A DNA stretch of 64,000 bases from Intrasporangium oryzae NRRL B-24470. GTDB lineage: Bacteria; Actinomycetota; Actinomycetes; Actinomycetales; Dermatophilaceae. Position numbers and translations under genes: made by a program. The DNA lies in NCBI RefSeq assembly GCF_000576595.1, contig NZ_AWSA01000001.1:62001-126000 (forward strand), given 5' to 3'. Below the pieces are notes generated by a model. The model saw nothing but the letters and a program-made list of their open reading frames with translations, made no database searches and had not been told where the DNA came from. Positions 48,677 to 56,875 of the stretch are shown one piece after another; positions within the stretch are counted from its first letter, which is position 1, and each line of letters begins with the position of its first letter.

Positions 48677-49264
48677 ATGCGTCCCGTCCCCGTGTCGCCG
48701 ACCAACGGGGAGGTGCGGATCGGCGCCAGGCTCCGGGCCGCCCGCCAGGCGAGCGGGCTGACGCTCGACCAGCTGGCCCTCGCCGCGGGCCTGACGAAGG
48801 GGTTCCTCAGCAGGGTCGAGCGCGACGAGACCTCGCCGAGCGTCGCGTCGCTCATCACGCTCTGCCAGGTCATGAGCATCGACGTCGGGTCGCTCTTCAG
48901 CGCGCCGGAGGCCGAGCTCGTGAGCCGGGCGACGGCGCCCTCGATCAACCTCGGCGGCACCGACGTCAGCGAGCGCCTCATGACGCCGCGCGGGCAGTCA
49001 CGCCTCCAGCTCATCCACACGACGGCCCAGCCGGGCGGCACCGGCGGCAGCGAGCTCTACACGATCAACTGCGAGCTCGAGGTCCTCTACGTCCTCGAGG
49101 GCGAGGTCGACCTGCGGTTCTCCGACCACACGCAGGCCATGCGCGCCGGTGACGCCCTCACCTTTCCCGGCCGCGAGCCGCACACGTGGACCAACACGAG
49201 CCGGACCGAGGTGGCCGAGCTGGTCTGGGTCCTCATCCCGGCCCCGTGGAGCGGCAGCAGCTGA
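48677..49264 (+). CDS. XRE-family regulator with cupin domain
   Basis: A 195-residue regulator. Residues about 14-68 form the helix-turn-helix (IGARLRAARQASGLTLDQLALAAGLTKGFLSRVERDETSPSVASL) and the C-terminal part is a cupin (ELYTINCELEVLYVLEGEVDLRF, then GDALTFPGREPHTWTN), which binds a small effector. Regulators of this type often control amine or amino acid use (PuuR-like). AAGGAG lies before the ATG. Divergence from the ABC-speB-ThDP operon suggests it governs that operon. The 152-base gap contains only a weak CAAC-N4-GTTG repeat (48559-48570). Confidence 0.9.
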   Translation: MRPVPVSPTNGEVRIGARLRAARQASGLTLDQLALAAGLTKGFLSRVERDETSPSVASLITLCQVMSIDVGSLFSAPEAELVSRATAPSINLGGTDVSERLMTPRGQSRLQLIHTTAQPGGTGGSELYTINCELEVLYVLEGEVDLRFSDHTQAMRAGDALTFPGREPHTWTNTSRTEVAELVWVLIPAPWSGSS

Positions 49265-49290
49265 GCCCGGCTGCAGCCCAGGGCTCCCAG

Positions 49291-49344
49291 CGCCGTTCGA
49301 TGCATCCCACGGTCACCTGCGACCACGGCATACATCGAACGGCG
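49291..49344. terminator. Hairpin between convergent regulators (CGTTCGATG family)
   Basis: Arms CGCCGTTCGATG (49291-49302) and CATCGAACGGCG (49333-49344), with an inner GGTC / GACC stem and a GGCATAC copy (49328) in the loop. It lies in the 99-base convergent gap. The arms share TCGATG with the hairpin at 10382. Confidence 0.65.
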
Positions 49345-49363
49345 GGAGTGGGGGGTGCCGGGA

Positions 49364-50128
49364 TCAGGCGTCGCCGTGCCGGTCGGCGTTGGCGTGGATG
49401 GCGTCGCGGACGTATGCCGCGAGGCCGGCCTCGAGGTCCTCGTACGTCTTCGTGAACCTCGGGTCCGCGACGTACATGTCGGCGAGGCGCCGGTGGAAGG
49501 CGTGGTCGAGCTCGTAGAAGCGGTCGTGGATGTGGCGCCGGTGGGCCTCGGCGGCATCCATCGCCTCCGGGCTCGTCGGCGGCAGACCGGCCCTCTTGGC
49601 CATGACGAGAGCAGTGTTGACCGACTCCATCTCGGCCTTGACGGCCTCCCAGTCGGCCTTCGTGTACCGCTTCGTCCGGGCGGCCGACTGCTTCCACGCG
49701 TCGGTCTGCCCCCAGCGCTCCTGCGCCTCGGCCTCGTACTCGTCGCTGAAGCCGTCGCCGAAGAGCTCCTTCATCTCCTCGGGCGTGGCGGGCTGCTCGT
49801 TCATCTCTCTCTCCAGTGCTCGGTCGATGGCCGCGACGAGCTCGGTCAGCTCGCCCAGCCGGGTCAGGACCGTCTCGCGTTGGCGCCGCAGGTGGTCGAC
49901 CGCGTCCTCGCCGCCGTCGAGCAGCGCCGCGATCTCGTCGAGCGGCAGCTCGAGCCGCCGGTAGACGACGATCTGCTGCAGCCGCGCGAGGTCGGCGTCG
50001 GTGTAGAGCCGGTAGCCCGCCCGCGAGCGCTCGCTCGGGATGAGCAGGCCGACCTCGTCGTAGTGGTGCAGCGTCCGCACCGTCACGCCGAACACGTCGG
50101 CCACCCTGCCCACCGTCCAGGTGGTCAT
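49364..50128 (-). CDS. MerR-family regulator with TipAS domain
   Basis: A 254-residue regulator of the TipAL type. The N-terminal MerR domain (WTVGRVADVFGVTVRTLHHYDEVGLLIPSERSRAGYRLY) is followed by a coiled coil and a TipAS antibiotic-recognition domain (KELFGDGFSDEYEAEAQERWG, then HRRHIHDRFYELDHAFHRRLADMYVADPRF). TipAS domains trap thiopeptides or other bulky drugs and switch on resistance. GGAAGGA eight bases before ATG 50128 decides the start over an ATG seven codons upstream. No target gene is adjacent. Confidence 0.9.
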   Translation of the reverse strand: MTTWTVGRVADVFGVTVRTLHHYDEVGLLIPSERSRAGYRLYTDADLARLQQIVVYRRLELPLDEIAALLDGGEDAVDHLRRQRETVLTRLGELTELVAAIDRALEREMNEQPATPEEMKELFGDGFSDEYEAEAQERWGQTDAWKQSAARTKRYTKADWEAVKAEMESVNTALVMAKRAGLPPTSPEAMDAAEAHRRHIHDRFYELDHAFHRRLADMYVADPRFTKTYEDLEAGLAAYVRDAIHANADRHGDA

Positions 50129-50311
50129 CTCCTGCGTCCTTCCGGTCATGACATCGAGCGTGTCGCCTGACGCCGCGTGAGGGTCAAGCCGTGCACGTCT
50201 TTCACCGTATGCCGCCGGGCCGGGCCGGGTGCCCGCCCGCGGTTCCGCGTCGGCGGGATCGTCGACGCTCTCACCAGGGGTCCGGGCCCCAGCAGCGCCT
50301 AGGCTCGGCCC

Positions 50312-51082
50312 GTGCACCGTCGCCTCGCGCTCGTCCGCCGTCCCTCGCCCCGGCTCGCGCAGGGGATCGTCACGCACATCGAGCGGTCCGACAGCGTCGA
50401 CGCCGGCCTCGCGCTGCGCCAGTGGGAGGAGTATGTCGCGGCACTGCGCCGACGAGGGTGGGACGTGGTCGAGGCGCCTCCGGTCGACGACTGCCCGGAC
50501 GGCGTCTTCATCGAGGACCAGGTCGTGGTCCACGGCGACGTCGCCGTGCTCTGTCGCTCCGGCGCCCCCGAGCGACGAGCCGAGCGTGTCGGCCTCCGCG
50601 AGGTGCTCGAGCCCCTCGGCTACCGAACCGTCGAGATCGAGGCCCCCGGGACGCTCGACGGCGGCGACGTCCTCAAGCACGGGCCCCATGTCTGGGTCGG
50701 CCTCGGTGGCCGGACGAACGCCGAGGGCATCGCACAGCTCGAGCGGGCCCTCGAGGGGCACCGGGTCACGGTCGTGCCGGTCGCGGTGAGCAGGGTGCTC
50801 CATCTCAAGTCCGCGGTCACGGCCCTTCCCGACGGCAGCGTCATCGGGTACCCGCCGCTCGTCGACGACCCGGAGGTGTGGGAACGCTTCGTCGGCGTTC
50901 CGGAGGAGGCGGGCGCGCACGTCGTGCTCCTCGGGGGCAGGTCGGTCCTGATGTCGGCAGCCGCACCCCGCACCGCGCAGCTGCTGCGGGCCAAGGGCCA
51001 CGACGTCACCGTCGTCGACATCTCCGAGTTCGAGAAGCTCGAGGGGTGCGTGAGTGGCCTGCCCGTCCGGCTGCGCGGCTGA
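50312..51082 (+). CDS. ddaH: Dimethylarginine dimethylaminohydrolase-like amidinotransferase-fold enzyme
   Basis: A 256-residue guanidino-modifying enzyme. The pattern PDGVFIEDQVVVHGDVAVL (substrate Asp/Glu), GTLDGGDVL, HLKSAVTALPDG (catalytic His near residue 164) and LEGCVSGLPVRL (catalytic Cys near residue 246) is that of DDAH, which converts methylarginines to citrulline and methylamines. Arginine deiminase is longer and differs in these motifs. It fits the arginine theme of the genes to its left, although a TipA regulator stands between. GTG start. Confidence 0.85.
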   Translation: MHRRLALVRRPSPRLAQGIVTHIERSDSVDAGLALRQWEEYVAALRRRGWDVVEAPPVDDCPDGVFIEDQVVVHGDVAVLCRSGAPERRAERVGLREVLEPLGYRTVEIEAPGTLDGGDVLKHGPHVWVGLGGRTNAEGIAQLERALEGHRVTVVPVAVSRVLHLKSAVTALPDGSVIGYPPLVDDPEVWERFVGVPEEAGAHVVLLGGRSVLMSAAAPRTAQLLRAKGHDVTVVDISEFEKLEGCVSGLPVRLRG

Positions 51083-51121
51083 CGACGCAGAGGTCCCATC
51101 GCGCACCCTCCCGTGCGGGAC

Positions 51122-51137
51122 GTCTCGTTCCCGAGAC
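51122..51137 (+). terminator. Short hairpin after ddaH
   Basis: GTCTCG-TTCC-CGAGAC, a perfect 6-base stem 40 bases past the ddaH stop. Weak on its own, but it is the only candidate terminator before the next gene. Confidence 0.35.
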
Positions 51138-51160
51138 CCGCGCGCGACGGCGCGATCGCT

Positions 51161-51185
51161 GTTAGGGTCGCTAACGAGGTTAGGG
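51161..51185. promoter_or_regulatory. GTTAGGG repeats upstream of the TspO-like gene
   Basis: GTTAG-GGTCG-CTAAC (51161-51175) is a perfect inverted repeat, and GTTAGGG recurs 18 bases downstream (51179-51185). It stands 48 bases before the ATG, where an operator or promoter element is expected. Confidence 0.45.
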
Positions 51186-51232
51186 ATCCACCGAGTCACG
51201 GTGCGATGAGCTCCGTGGGCAAGGAGCAGGAC

Positions 51233-52768
51233 ATGGCACGGCTGACCCCGCCCGAGGAGACGACGCCAGCTGACACCCCCGTCGAGCCGGTTGACAGCAC
51301 GGCCGGGCCGGATTCCGCGTCAGCGGGACGGAAGGCGCGCAAGAGGACCCCGCAGCGGGCCACCGAGAAGGCCGCGGCGAAGTCCCCCCGGCCATCGGGG
51401 ACCACGGTCAGCGACTCGGCGCAGTCCGCAGGCGAGGCCGTATCCATGAGCGCCGCGGCGAAGCCCCCGTCGAGGGCCGCGTCGAAGGCCCCGACCAAGA
51501 CCGCGTCGGAGGCCGCAGCGGGCCCTCCAGCGGGCGCTCCTTCGAAGGCGCCACAGAAAGCCGCTCCGGACCAAGCGCCGAAGGCCGCACCGGACCGAGC
51601 GCCGAAGGCCGCAGCGAACCGGGCCCCGAAGGCCGGGACCGGCACGACTGGTGCGACCGCCACAGCGAGCGCGGGGCACGCGGGCGACAACACGGCGAAC
51701 CCCTCCACCGGTGCCCCGCGGTCAGCAGCCCAGCATGGGGCGACCGGGACGCCCGTCGAGAAGACCCAGCCTGCAGACGTCTCCGCGGATGCACCCGAGC
51801 CCGCGGCCGCAGCCGCCGATGGCGAGAGCGTCGTCGCGACCCCCGACCCCCTTGTCGCCCAGAGCCGGCCGACCAACGAAACGACCAGCCACACGACCAG
51901 CGAGATTGCCGAGGGCGGCGCAGACGGCGCGGCCGAGGACGGTGCTGCCGGGGACCGTGCCGTCGCGAGGGACACGCTGACGGGCGGCGACCAGGCCCGC
52001 CGGACAGCGGTCGTCGCGGCCGAGGTCTTCTGTGTCGTCGGCACCCTCGTCGGGGTCGGCGTCCTCGGGACCCGGGTCGAGGAGTCGTCCGGCGGCGCGC
52101 TCGCCGCCGACGCGACTCTCATCGCCCCCGCGGGACCGGCCTTCTCGATCTGGACCCCGATCTACCTCGGCCTGCTCGGCTACACGATCTGGCAGGCCCT
52201 CCCGTCCAACGCGACCCGCGAGCGGACTCGGGCGACGGGCTGGCTCGCGGCCGCCTCGATGGTCCTCAACGCCGTCTGGCTCCTCGTGACCCAACAGGGC
52301 TGGATCTGGCTCAGCGTCGTCGTCATCGCCCTGCTCGCAGCGGTCCTCGGCACTCTCGTCTCGCGTCTCACGCGCGAGCGGGCCTCGGGCGCGTGGGAGC
52401 GCGTTCTCGTGGACGTCACCTTCGGCACCTACCTCGGCTGGGTCAGCGTCGCGACGGCTGCCAACGTCACCGCGGCTCTCGTCCAGTCGGGCGTCGACCT
52501 CGGCTCGGTCCTCAACCAGGTGGCCGCGGTCCTCGTCGTCGCGGTCGCCGCCCTCATCGGGGTCTTCCTCGCCAGCGGGCTCGGTGGGCGCTGGTCCGTC
52601 GCCGGGGCGATGGCGTGGGGACTGGGCTGGATCGCGGTGGGCCGGTTCACGGACGAGCCTCGATCGGTCGTGACCGGTATCGCGGCGGCAGCGGCCGCCG
52701 TGGCGGTGCTGGCCGCCGCCGCCCGCTTCCGCAGCAGGGGCGTCGTCTACCACGGTCGCCACTCCTGA
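51233..52768 (+). CDS. TspO/MBR-related membrane protein with a long disordered N-terminus
   Basis: A 511-residue protein. The last 250 residues hold several transmembrane helices: VVAAEVFCVVGTLVGVGVLG, then APAGPAFSIWTPIYLGLLGYTIWQALPS, ASMVLNAVWLLVTQQGWIWLSVVVIALLAAV and further segments to the end. This resembles tryptophan-rich sensory protein TspO, which binds tetrapyrroles, though with two extra helices. The first 255 residues are Ala/Pro/Lys/Thr-rich with tandem repeats (KAAPDRAPKAAANRAPKA) and no fold, possibly cytoplasmic and nucleic-acid or protein binding. AAGGAG precedes the ATG. Typical TspO is about 160 residues. Confidence 0.75.
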   Translation: MARLTPPEETTPADTPVEPVDSTAGPDSASAGRKARKRTPQRATEKAAAKSPRPSGTTVSDSAQSAGEAVSMSAAAKPPSRAASKAPTKTASEAAAGPPAGAPSKAPQKAAPDQAPKAAPDRAPKAAANRAPKAGTGTTGATATASAGHAGDNTANPSTGAPRSAAQHGATGTPVEKTQPADVSADAPEPAAAAADGESVVATPDPLVAQSRPTNETTSHTTSEIAEGGADGAAEDGAAGDRAVARDTLTGGDQARRTAVVAAEVFCVVGTLVGVGVLGTRVEESSGGALAADATLIAPAGPAFSIWTPIYLGLLGYTIWQALPSNATRERTRATGWLAAASMVLNAVWLLVTQQGWIWLSVVVIALLAAVLGTLVSRLTRERASGAWERVLVDVTFGTYLGWVSVATAANVTAALVQSGVDLGSVLNQVAAVLVVAVAALIGVFLASGLGGRWSVAGAMAWGLGWIAVGRFTDEPRSVVTGIAAAAAAVAVLAAAARFRSRGVVYHGRHS

Positions 52769-52947
52769 CACCGAGGCCGCAGGCTCGACGCTGCAGGGGC
52801 CCGGATCGCGAGGTCGGGCGGACGCCCGTGTCGACGACGGAGGAGGCAGCGGCCACCCCATCGAGACGTGGCGCGAGGAGCTCACCGAGCTGAGCGGCAT
52901 ACAGCCGAGCCCGGCGACGAGCCCCCTCCTCCTCGGGTGAGCGCAGC

Positions 52948-52995
52948 GTTCGGTTCCGAACCCAGCGTTCTGACAGCGCGTTCGCGCACGAACGC
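52948..52995. repeat. Cluster of GCGTTCG palindromes
   Basis: GTTCGG-TT-CCGAAC (52948-52961) and GCGTTCG-CGCA-CGAACGC (52978-52995) lie between the TspO-like gene and the DUF4397 gene; GCGTTC occurs four times within 70 bases. The core resembles the inner part of the hairpins at 22391 and 61884. The remaining sequence of this 429-base gap shows no gene. Confidence 0.55.
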
Positions 52996-53058
52996 CGCGT
53001 TCGGTCCGGTGTGCCCGGGGGGCGGCGGGGTGGCACGTCGACGCGCGGGAACGGCATC

Positions 53059-53090
53059 TGCAAAAATTATTCAAGAAAATTGTTCAAGAG
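53059..53090 (+). promoter_or_regulatory. AT-rich island upstream of the DUF4397 operon
   Basis: About 30 bases with very low GC, containing TTCAAG twice (53070-53075 and 53083-53088, 13 bases apart). It lies about 110 bases before the first gene of the DUF4397 - sortase - sigK - rskA operon. Likely promoter or binding site; I cannot match it to a known sigma-factor consensus. Confidence 0.45.
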
Positions 53091-53197
53091 TGCATCCCGG
53101 GCACCGACTTCGGCGGAAGTAGGGGCAAGGACGGCCTCACGGGACCGTCCAGCACGGCACCAGGCACGACCCCACTCCGTCCCGAAAGGACACTCAC

Positions 53198-54001
53198 ATG
53201 AAGATTCTCCGCACTTCTGCCGTTCTCGCCCTGGCGCTCGCCCCGGCCGCCTTCGCCCTCCCCGCCCACGCGGCGGGCGAGGCCACGGTCTCCATCCTCC
53301 ACGGGGTGCCCGGCGCCACGGTCGACGTCTACGCCAACGGCAAGGCGCTGCTCACCAACTTCAAGCCCGGCACCCTGACCGACCCGGTCATGCTCCCCGC
53401 CGGCACGTACGACCTCAAGGTCACGGCCGCCGGCGCCGGCGCCGGTGGCGCCGCCGTCATCGAGGCCAAGGGCGTCAAGGTCCCGGCCGATGCCAACATC
53501 ACCGTGGTCGCCCACCTCGACGCGAACGGCAAGCCCATCCTCACGCCGTACGTCAACGACACCTCCAAGGTCCCGGCCGGCCAGGCACGGGTCACGGTCC
53601 GGCACGACGCCGCAGCCCCGGCCGTCGACGTCCGCGCCAACGGCACCCCCGTCTTCAAGAACCTCACCAACCCCAACGAGGCCAAGGGCGTCGTGAAGGC
53701 CGGCACGATCAAGGCCGACGTCGTCCTCGCCGGCACCGACACCGTGGCGATCGGCCCGGCCGACCTCACCCTCAAGGAGGGCACCAACACGATCGTCTAC
53801 GCGTGGGGCAGTGCGGCGGACAAGAACCTCAAGCTCGCCGTCCAGACGATCTCGGGCATGCACTCGGCGCCCGGTGGTGTCCCCGCCGGCGAGGGCACCG
53901 GGTCGAACGACGCGGCCCGCTACGTCCTCGTCGCGGGCTCGGCGGCCGTCGCAGGCGGTCTCGTCCTCACCTCGCGTCGCCGGGCGACCGAGCGCGCCTG
54001 A
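53198..54001 (+). CDS. Secreted DUF4397 protein with a sortase-like C-terminal anchor
   Basis: A 267-residue surface protein. After a signal peptide (LRTSAVLALALAPAAFALPAHA) come two DUF4397 units: VSILHGVPGATVDVYANGKALLTNF and VTVRHDAAAPAVDVRANGTPVFKNL. The end has the layout of a sorting signal: a flexible GVPAGEGTG, a hydrophobic helix (YVLVAGSAAVAGGLVLT) and a basic tail SRRRATERA, but no LPXTG. A class F sortase follows one base later, so PAGEG or a nearby sequence may be its recognition site. Likely cell-wall attached; the role is unknown. Confidence 0.85.
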   Translation: MKILRTSAVLALALAPAAFALPAHAAGEATVSILHGVPGATVDVYANGKALLTNFKPGTLTDPVMLPAGTYDLKVTAAGAGAGGAAVIEAKGVKVPADANITVVAHLDANGKPILTPYVNDTSKVPAGQARVTVRHDAAAPAVDVRANGTPVFKNLTNPNEAKGVVKAGTIKADVVLAGTDTVAIGPADLTLKEGTNTIVYAWGSAADKNLKLAVQTISGMHSAPGGVPAGEGTGSNDAARYVLVAGSAAVAGGLVLTSRRRATERA

Positions 54002-54002
54002 C

Positions 54003-54716
54003 ATGAGCCCGCACCGCTCTCGAGCGAGGGTGGCGGCCGCGCTGGTCGCCGCCCTCCTCGTGGGCGCGTTCACGGCGTGGGTCACGCGAGCAGAGCCCCC
54101 GGCACCAGCCTCCGACACGGTGCCGGCCGGGGCCGTGACCGTACCCATGCCCTCCCCCGACGGCCCGGTTCGGCCATCCCCTTCGTCCGGGCCGTCGGGG
54201 GAACCCTCCGGGGTGACGAGCGCCCACGACGCCACGCTCGGGTCCGGCACGGGCCCAGCTGGCGGGGTCGCGAACGCGCCGAGTCGGTTCGAGATCCGTC
54301 GGCTGGGGATCGCGATGAGGGTCCTACCGGTCGGGGTCGCCAAGGACGGGCAGATGGCCCTGCCGAGGACGCCCGCCGAGATGGGCTGGTACGAGTACGG
54401 GCCGCGTCCGGGCGACAGCAGCGGGGCGACCGTCATGGCGGGCCACCTCGACATGCCCGGCTACGGCACCGGCCCCCTCGGGCGGCTCGACGAGCTGCGC
54501 AAGGGCGACGTCATCACGGTCCGCTCGGGCACGACGGTGAGCCGCTACCGGGTCGACGAGGTGCTCGCCCTGAAGAAGGCGACCCTCGACCTCGCGTCCC
54601 TCTTCTCGAGGGACGGCCCCGCCCGCCTCCACGTCGTGACGTGCGGTGGCCGCTTCGACCCCGTGGCGCGCAAGTACGACGAGAACATCGTCGTCGTCGC
54701 CACTCCGGTCGCTTGA
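54003..54716 (+). CDS. Class F sortase
   Basis: A 237-residue membrane-anchored transpeptidase. An N-terminal helix (VAAALVAALLVGAFTAWV) and a Pro/Ser linker lead to the sortase fold: FEIRRLGIAMRVLPVGVAKDG, catalytic His in VMAGHLDMPGYG, Cys in LHVVTCGGRFDP (TC motif) and the catalytic Arg probably in RFDPVARKYDENI. Class F sortases are an actinobacterial group with poorly defined substrates. It sits between its probable substrate (DUF4397) and sigK. Confidence 0.88.
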   Translation: MSPHRSRARVAAALVAALLVGAFTAWVTRAEPPAPASDTVPAGAVTVPMPSPDGPVRPSPSSGPSGEPSGVTSAHDATLGSGTGPAGGVANAPSRFEIRRLGIAMRVLPVGVAKDGQMALPRTPAEMGWYEYGPRPGDSSGATVMAGHLDMPGYGTGPLGRLDELRKGDVITVRSGTTVSRYRVDEVLALKKATLDLASLFSRDGPARLHVVTCGGRFDPVARKYDENIVVVATPVA

Positions 54717-54739
54717 GCACCCATGGATATGGTGTCCTC

Positions 54740-55309
54740 GTGCACGTGCACGAGGACCCTGACGTGGAGGCGAACGAGCTGGCCGCAGCGCTCGCCGGCG
54801 GGTCCGAGGACGCCCTCGCCGAGATCTACCGTCGCTGGTCGGGGCTCGTTCACACGATCGCGCTGCGCTCGCTCGGCGACGCATCCGACGCCGAGGACGT
54901 CACGCAGCAGGTCTTCGTCTCGGCCTGGCAGGCCCGTCACACGCTCCGCCCCGACCTCGGGTCGATCCCGGCGTGGCTCGTGGGCATCACCAAGCACCGG
55001 GTCGCCGACGTACGGACCCAGCGCTACCGCAACCAGCGCAACCTGCGCGCGGTGGCCCTCGAGACGGCCGCGGCCCCGACGTCGTCCGGCGACGGCGACT
55101 GGGCCGAGCGGCTCCTCGTCGTCCACGAGCTCGAACGGATGGGCGACCCGCGCGCCGCCGTGCTCCGGATGGCCTTCATCGAGGACCGGCCGCAGGAGGA
55201 GATCGCGGCCGCGCTCGACCTGCCGCTCGGAACGGTCAAGAGCCATGTTCGTCGTGGCCTCATCGAGCTGCGACAGAGACTGAAGGAGGTGGAACGTGTC
55301 TCACCCTGA
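54740..55309 (+). CDS. sigK: ECF RNA polymerase sigma factor, SigK-like
   Basis: A 189-residue sigma factor with region 2 (EIYRRWSGLVHTIALRSLGDASDAEDVTQQVFVSAW) and region 4 (MAFIEDRPQEEIAAALDLPLGTVKSHVRRGLIELRQRL). The start is ambiguous: GTG at 54740, GTG two codons later, or a TTG at 54713 overlapping the sortase stop. It is followed with a 14-base overlap by an RskA-type anti-sigma factor, the partner of SigK in mycobacteria, where the pair controls secreted fasciclin antigens. Confidence 0.88.
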   Translation: MHVHEDPDVEANELAAALAGGSEDALAEIYRRWSGLVHTIALRSLGDASDAEDVTQQVFVSAWQARHTLRPDLGSIPAWLVGITKHRVADVRTQRYRNQRNLRAVALETAAAPTSSGDGDWAERLLVVHELERMGDPRAAVLRMAFIEDRPQEEIAAALDLPLGTVKSHVRRGLIELRQRLKEVERVSP

Positions 55310-56102
55310 CGACGAGGTCCTCGTCGACCTGGCTCTCGGCTCCGACGAGCCGGAGGCGGGGGCGCGTGAGCACCTCGACCACTGCGACGAGTGCCTGCGC
55401 GCCGTCGCCGAGCTGCGTCGCGCAGCCTCCCTTGTGGCCACGAGCGACACCGCCCTCGGGCCGTATGCCGGGTGGTCGGCTCCCCCGGCCAACGTCTGGT
55501 CCCGCGTCGCGGCCACGGTCTCGGCCGGAGGCGGTGGCGACCCACGGCCGGCGGCGCCTCGGCCCGTCATGGCTGGATCTGGGGCGGCTGAGGCCGGCGG
55601 GGCGCATCCCGGGACCGCGCCACAGGTGGTCCGGCTCGAGGACCGCCGCTCTCGCCGACGGGTGTGGCCCTGGGCGGCCGGCATGGCCGCCGCGGGTCTG
55701 GTCGTCGGCGTCCTCGCGGGTCGGACGTTCTGGGCATCGCCCGCTTCCACCGATTCATCCACCGGGTCGACCGTCGCCCAGGCCGAGCTCGACACTCTCG
55801 ACACCAAGCAGCGACTCGGCGAGGCGACTCTCCTGCGCACGGCGGGAGGGGTGGACCTTCGGATCGCGACGTCCAGGCCGCTCGACGCCGGGGACGGCTA
55901 CCTCGAGGTCTGGCTCATCAACAGCGACGGCAAGCGAATGGTGTCGATCGGCGTGATGGGCGGCGGCGAGATGGGGAGCTTCCCCGTCAGCCAGGCCATG
56001 CTCGACCAGGGCTACGTCATCGTCGACATCTCCAAGGAGCACTTCGACAACCGGCCCGAGCACTCCGGTGACAGCCTGGCCCGCGGCAGACTCCCGGCCT
56101 GA
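55296..56102 (+). CDS. rskA: Anti-sigma-K factor RskA
   Basis: A 268-residue single-pass membrane protein. The N-terminal cytoplasmic part has the zinc-type anti-sigma motif HLDHCDEC near residues 26-33; a transmembrane helix (WPWAAGMAAAGLVVGVLAG) follows and the extracellular part is the RskA domain (LDTKQRLGEATLLRTAGG, YLEVWLINSDGKRMVSIGVM). It holds SigK until stepwise proteolysis frees it. GTG start inside the end of sigK. Confidence 0.9.
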   Translation: MSHPDDEVLVDLALGSDEPEAGAREHLDHCDECLRAVAELRRAASLVATSDTALGPYAGWSAPPANVWSRVAATVSAGGGGDPRPAAPRPVMAGSGAAEAGGAHPGTAPQVVRLEDRRSRRRVWPWAAGMAAAGLVVGVLAGRTFWASPASTDSSTGSTVAQAELDTLDTKQRLGEATLLRTAGGVDLRIATSRPLDAGDGYLEVWLINSDGKRMVSIGVMGGGEMGSFPVSQAMLDQGYVIVDISKEHFDNRPEHSGDSLARGRLPA

Positions 56103-56193
56103 CCTCCGGTGTCGCGAGGCCATGCCGGCGGCTGGACCGCAGCCCGTCCGTGGTTCGTCGCTGGATCGGTCCGTCGGTCCGTCACCGTCGTGG

Positions 56194-56823
56194 TCAGTCG
56201 AGGAGACGCTGCATCGCCTCGATGGCGCCGCGGAGGTAGCGCTCGACGACCTCGCGCTCCTCGTCCGTGAGGGCGAGGTCGATCTCCGCGAGCCCGCGGA
56301 ACATCGGCATCATGCGGGCGAGGACCTCGGCGCGGCCGGAGTCGGTGATGACGACCTGGGTCCGGCGGCCGTCCCCGGGGTGAGGGCGGCGCTCGGCGTG
56401 ACCGCGGCTGCAGAGTCGGTCGACGACGCCCGAGGAGGCGGCCGAGGTGACGCCGAGCAGCTTGGCGAGCTCGACCGGACCCATCGGCCCGCGCATGAGG
56501 TGTCGGAGCGAGTGCAGCTCGGAGGTGCTGAGGCCGGCCTCGCGCGCGACCGCCGCGGGCACCGACTCGGAGATCTCGACGAGCTCCTGGAGGGCGGCGA
56601 GCGACCCGGTCATGCGCCATTCCGGCACGACGGAACGCACCGCGGAGCCAGGGTCCGGCTCGCCGTCGTGAGGGGAGGCCGCGGCCACCCCGTCAGCGCT
56701 TCCCACCGAAGCTCGCCGGCGCCGAGCCGAGGCGTTCGTGGGCGGCCGGATCGGTGGGGCGTCCGTCGGTTCTGACGCGGAGCCCTTTGATGCCGTGTGA
56801 GAGGTGCTGCTAATGTCACTCAC
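56194..56823 (-). CDS. MarR family transcriptional regulator
   Basis: A winged-helix regulator of about 209 residues. A long disordered N-terminus (about 65 residues, Ser/Pro/Ala-rich) precedes the MarR core: LSTSELHSLRHLMRGPMGPVELAKLLGVTSAASSGVVDRLCSRGHAERRPHPGDGRRTQVVITDSG. The GTG at 56823 is taken as start; a TTG one codon upstream and an internal ATG near 56613 (MTGSLAALQEL) are alternatives, the latter giving a normal-length MarR. It is divergent from an MMPL exporter it probably represses. Confidence 0.85.
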   Translation of the reverse strand: MSDISSTSHTASKGSASEPTDAPPIRPPTNASARRRRASVGSADGVAAASPHDGEPDPGSAVRSVVPEWRMTGSLAALQELVEISESVPAAVAREAGLSTSELHSLRHLMRGPMGPVELAKLLGVTSAASSGVVDRLCSRGHAERRPHPGDGRRTQVVITDSGRAEVLARMMPMFRGLAEIDLALTDEEREVVERYLRGAIEAMQRLLD

Positions 56824-56825
56824 CA

Positions 56826-56855
56826 ACTTAGTAATCCATTGAGTAACTCACTTAC
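56826..56855. promoter_or_regulatory. Operator region between MarR and MMPL
   Basis: This 52-base divergent gap is AT-rich for the genome and carries GAGT-A-ACTC (56841-56849) plus a partly repeated TTAGTAA / GAGTAAC pattern. It is the natural binding site for the MarR protein, overlapping promoters in both directions. Confidence 0.5.
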
Positions 56856-56875
56856 CCATCCTATCGGAGGCACGC

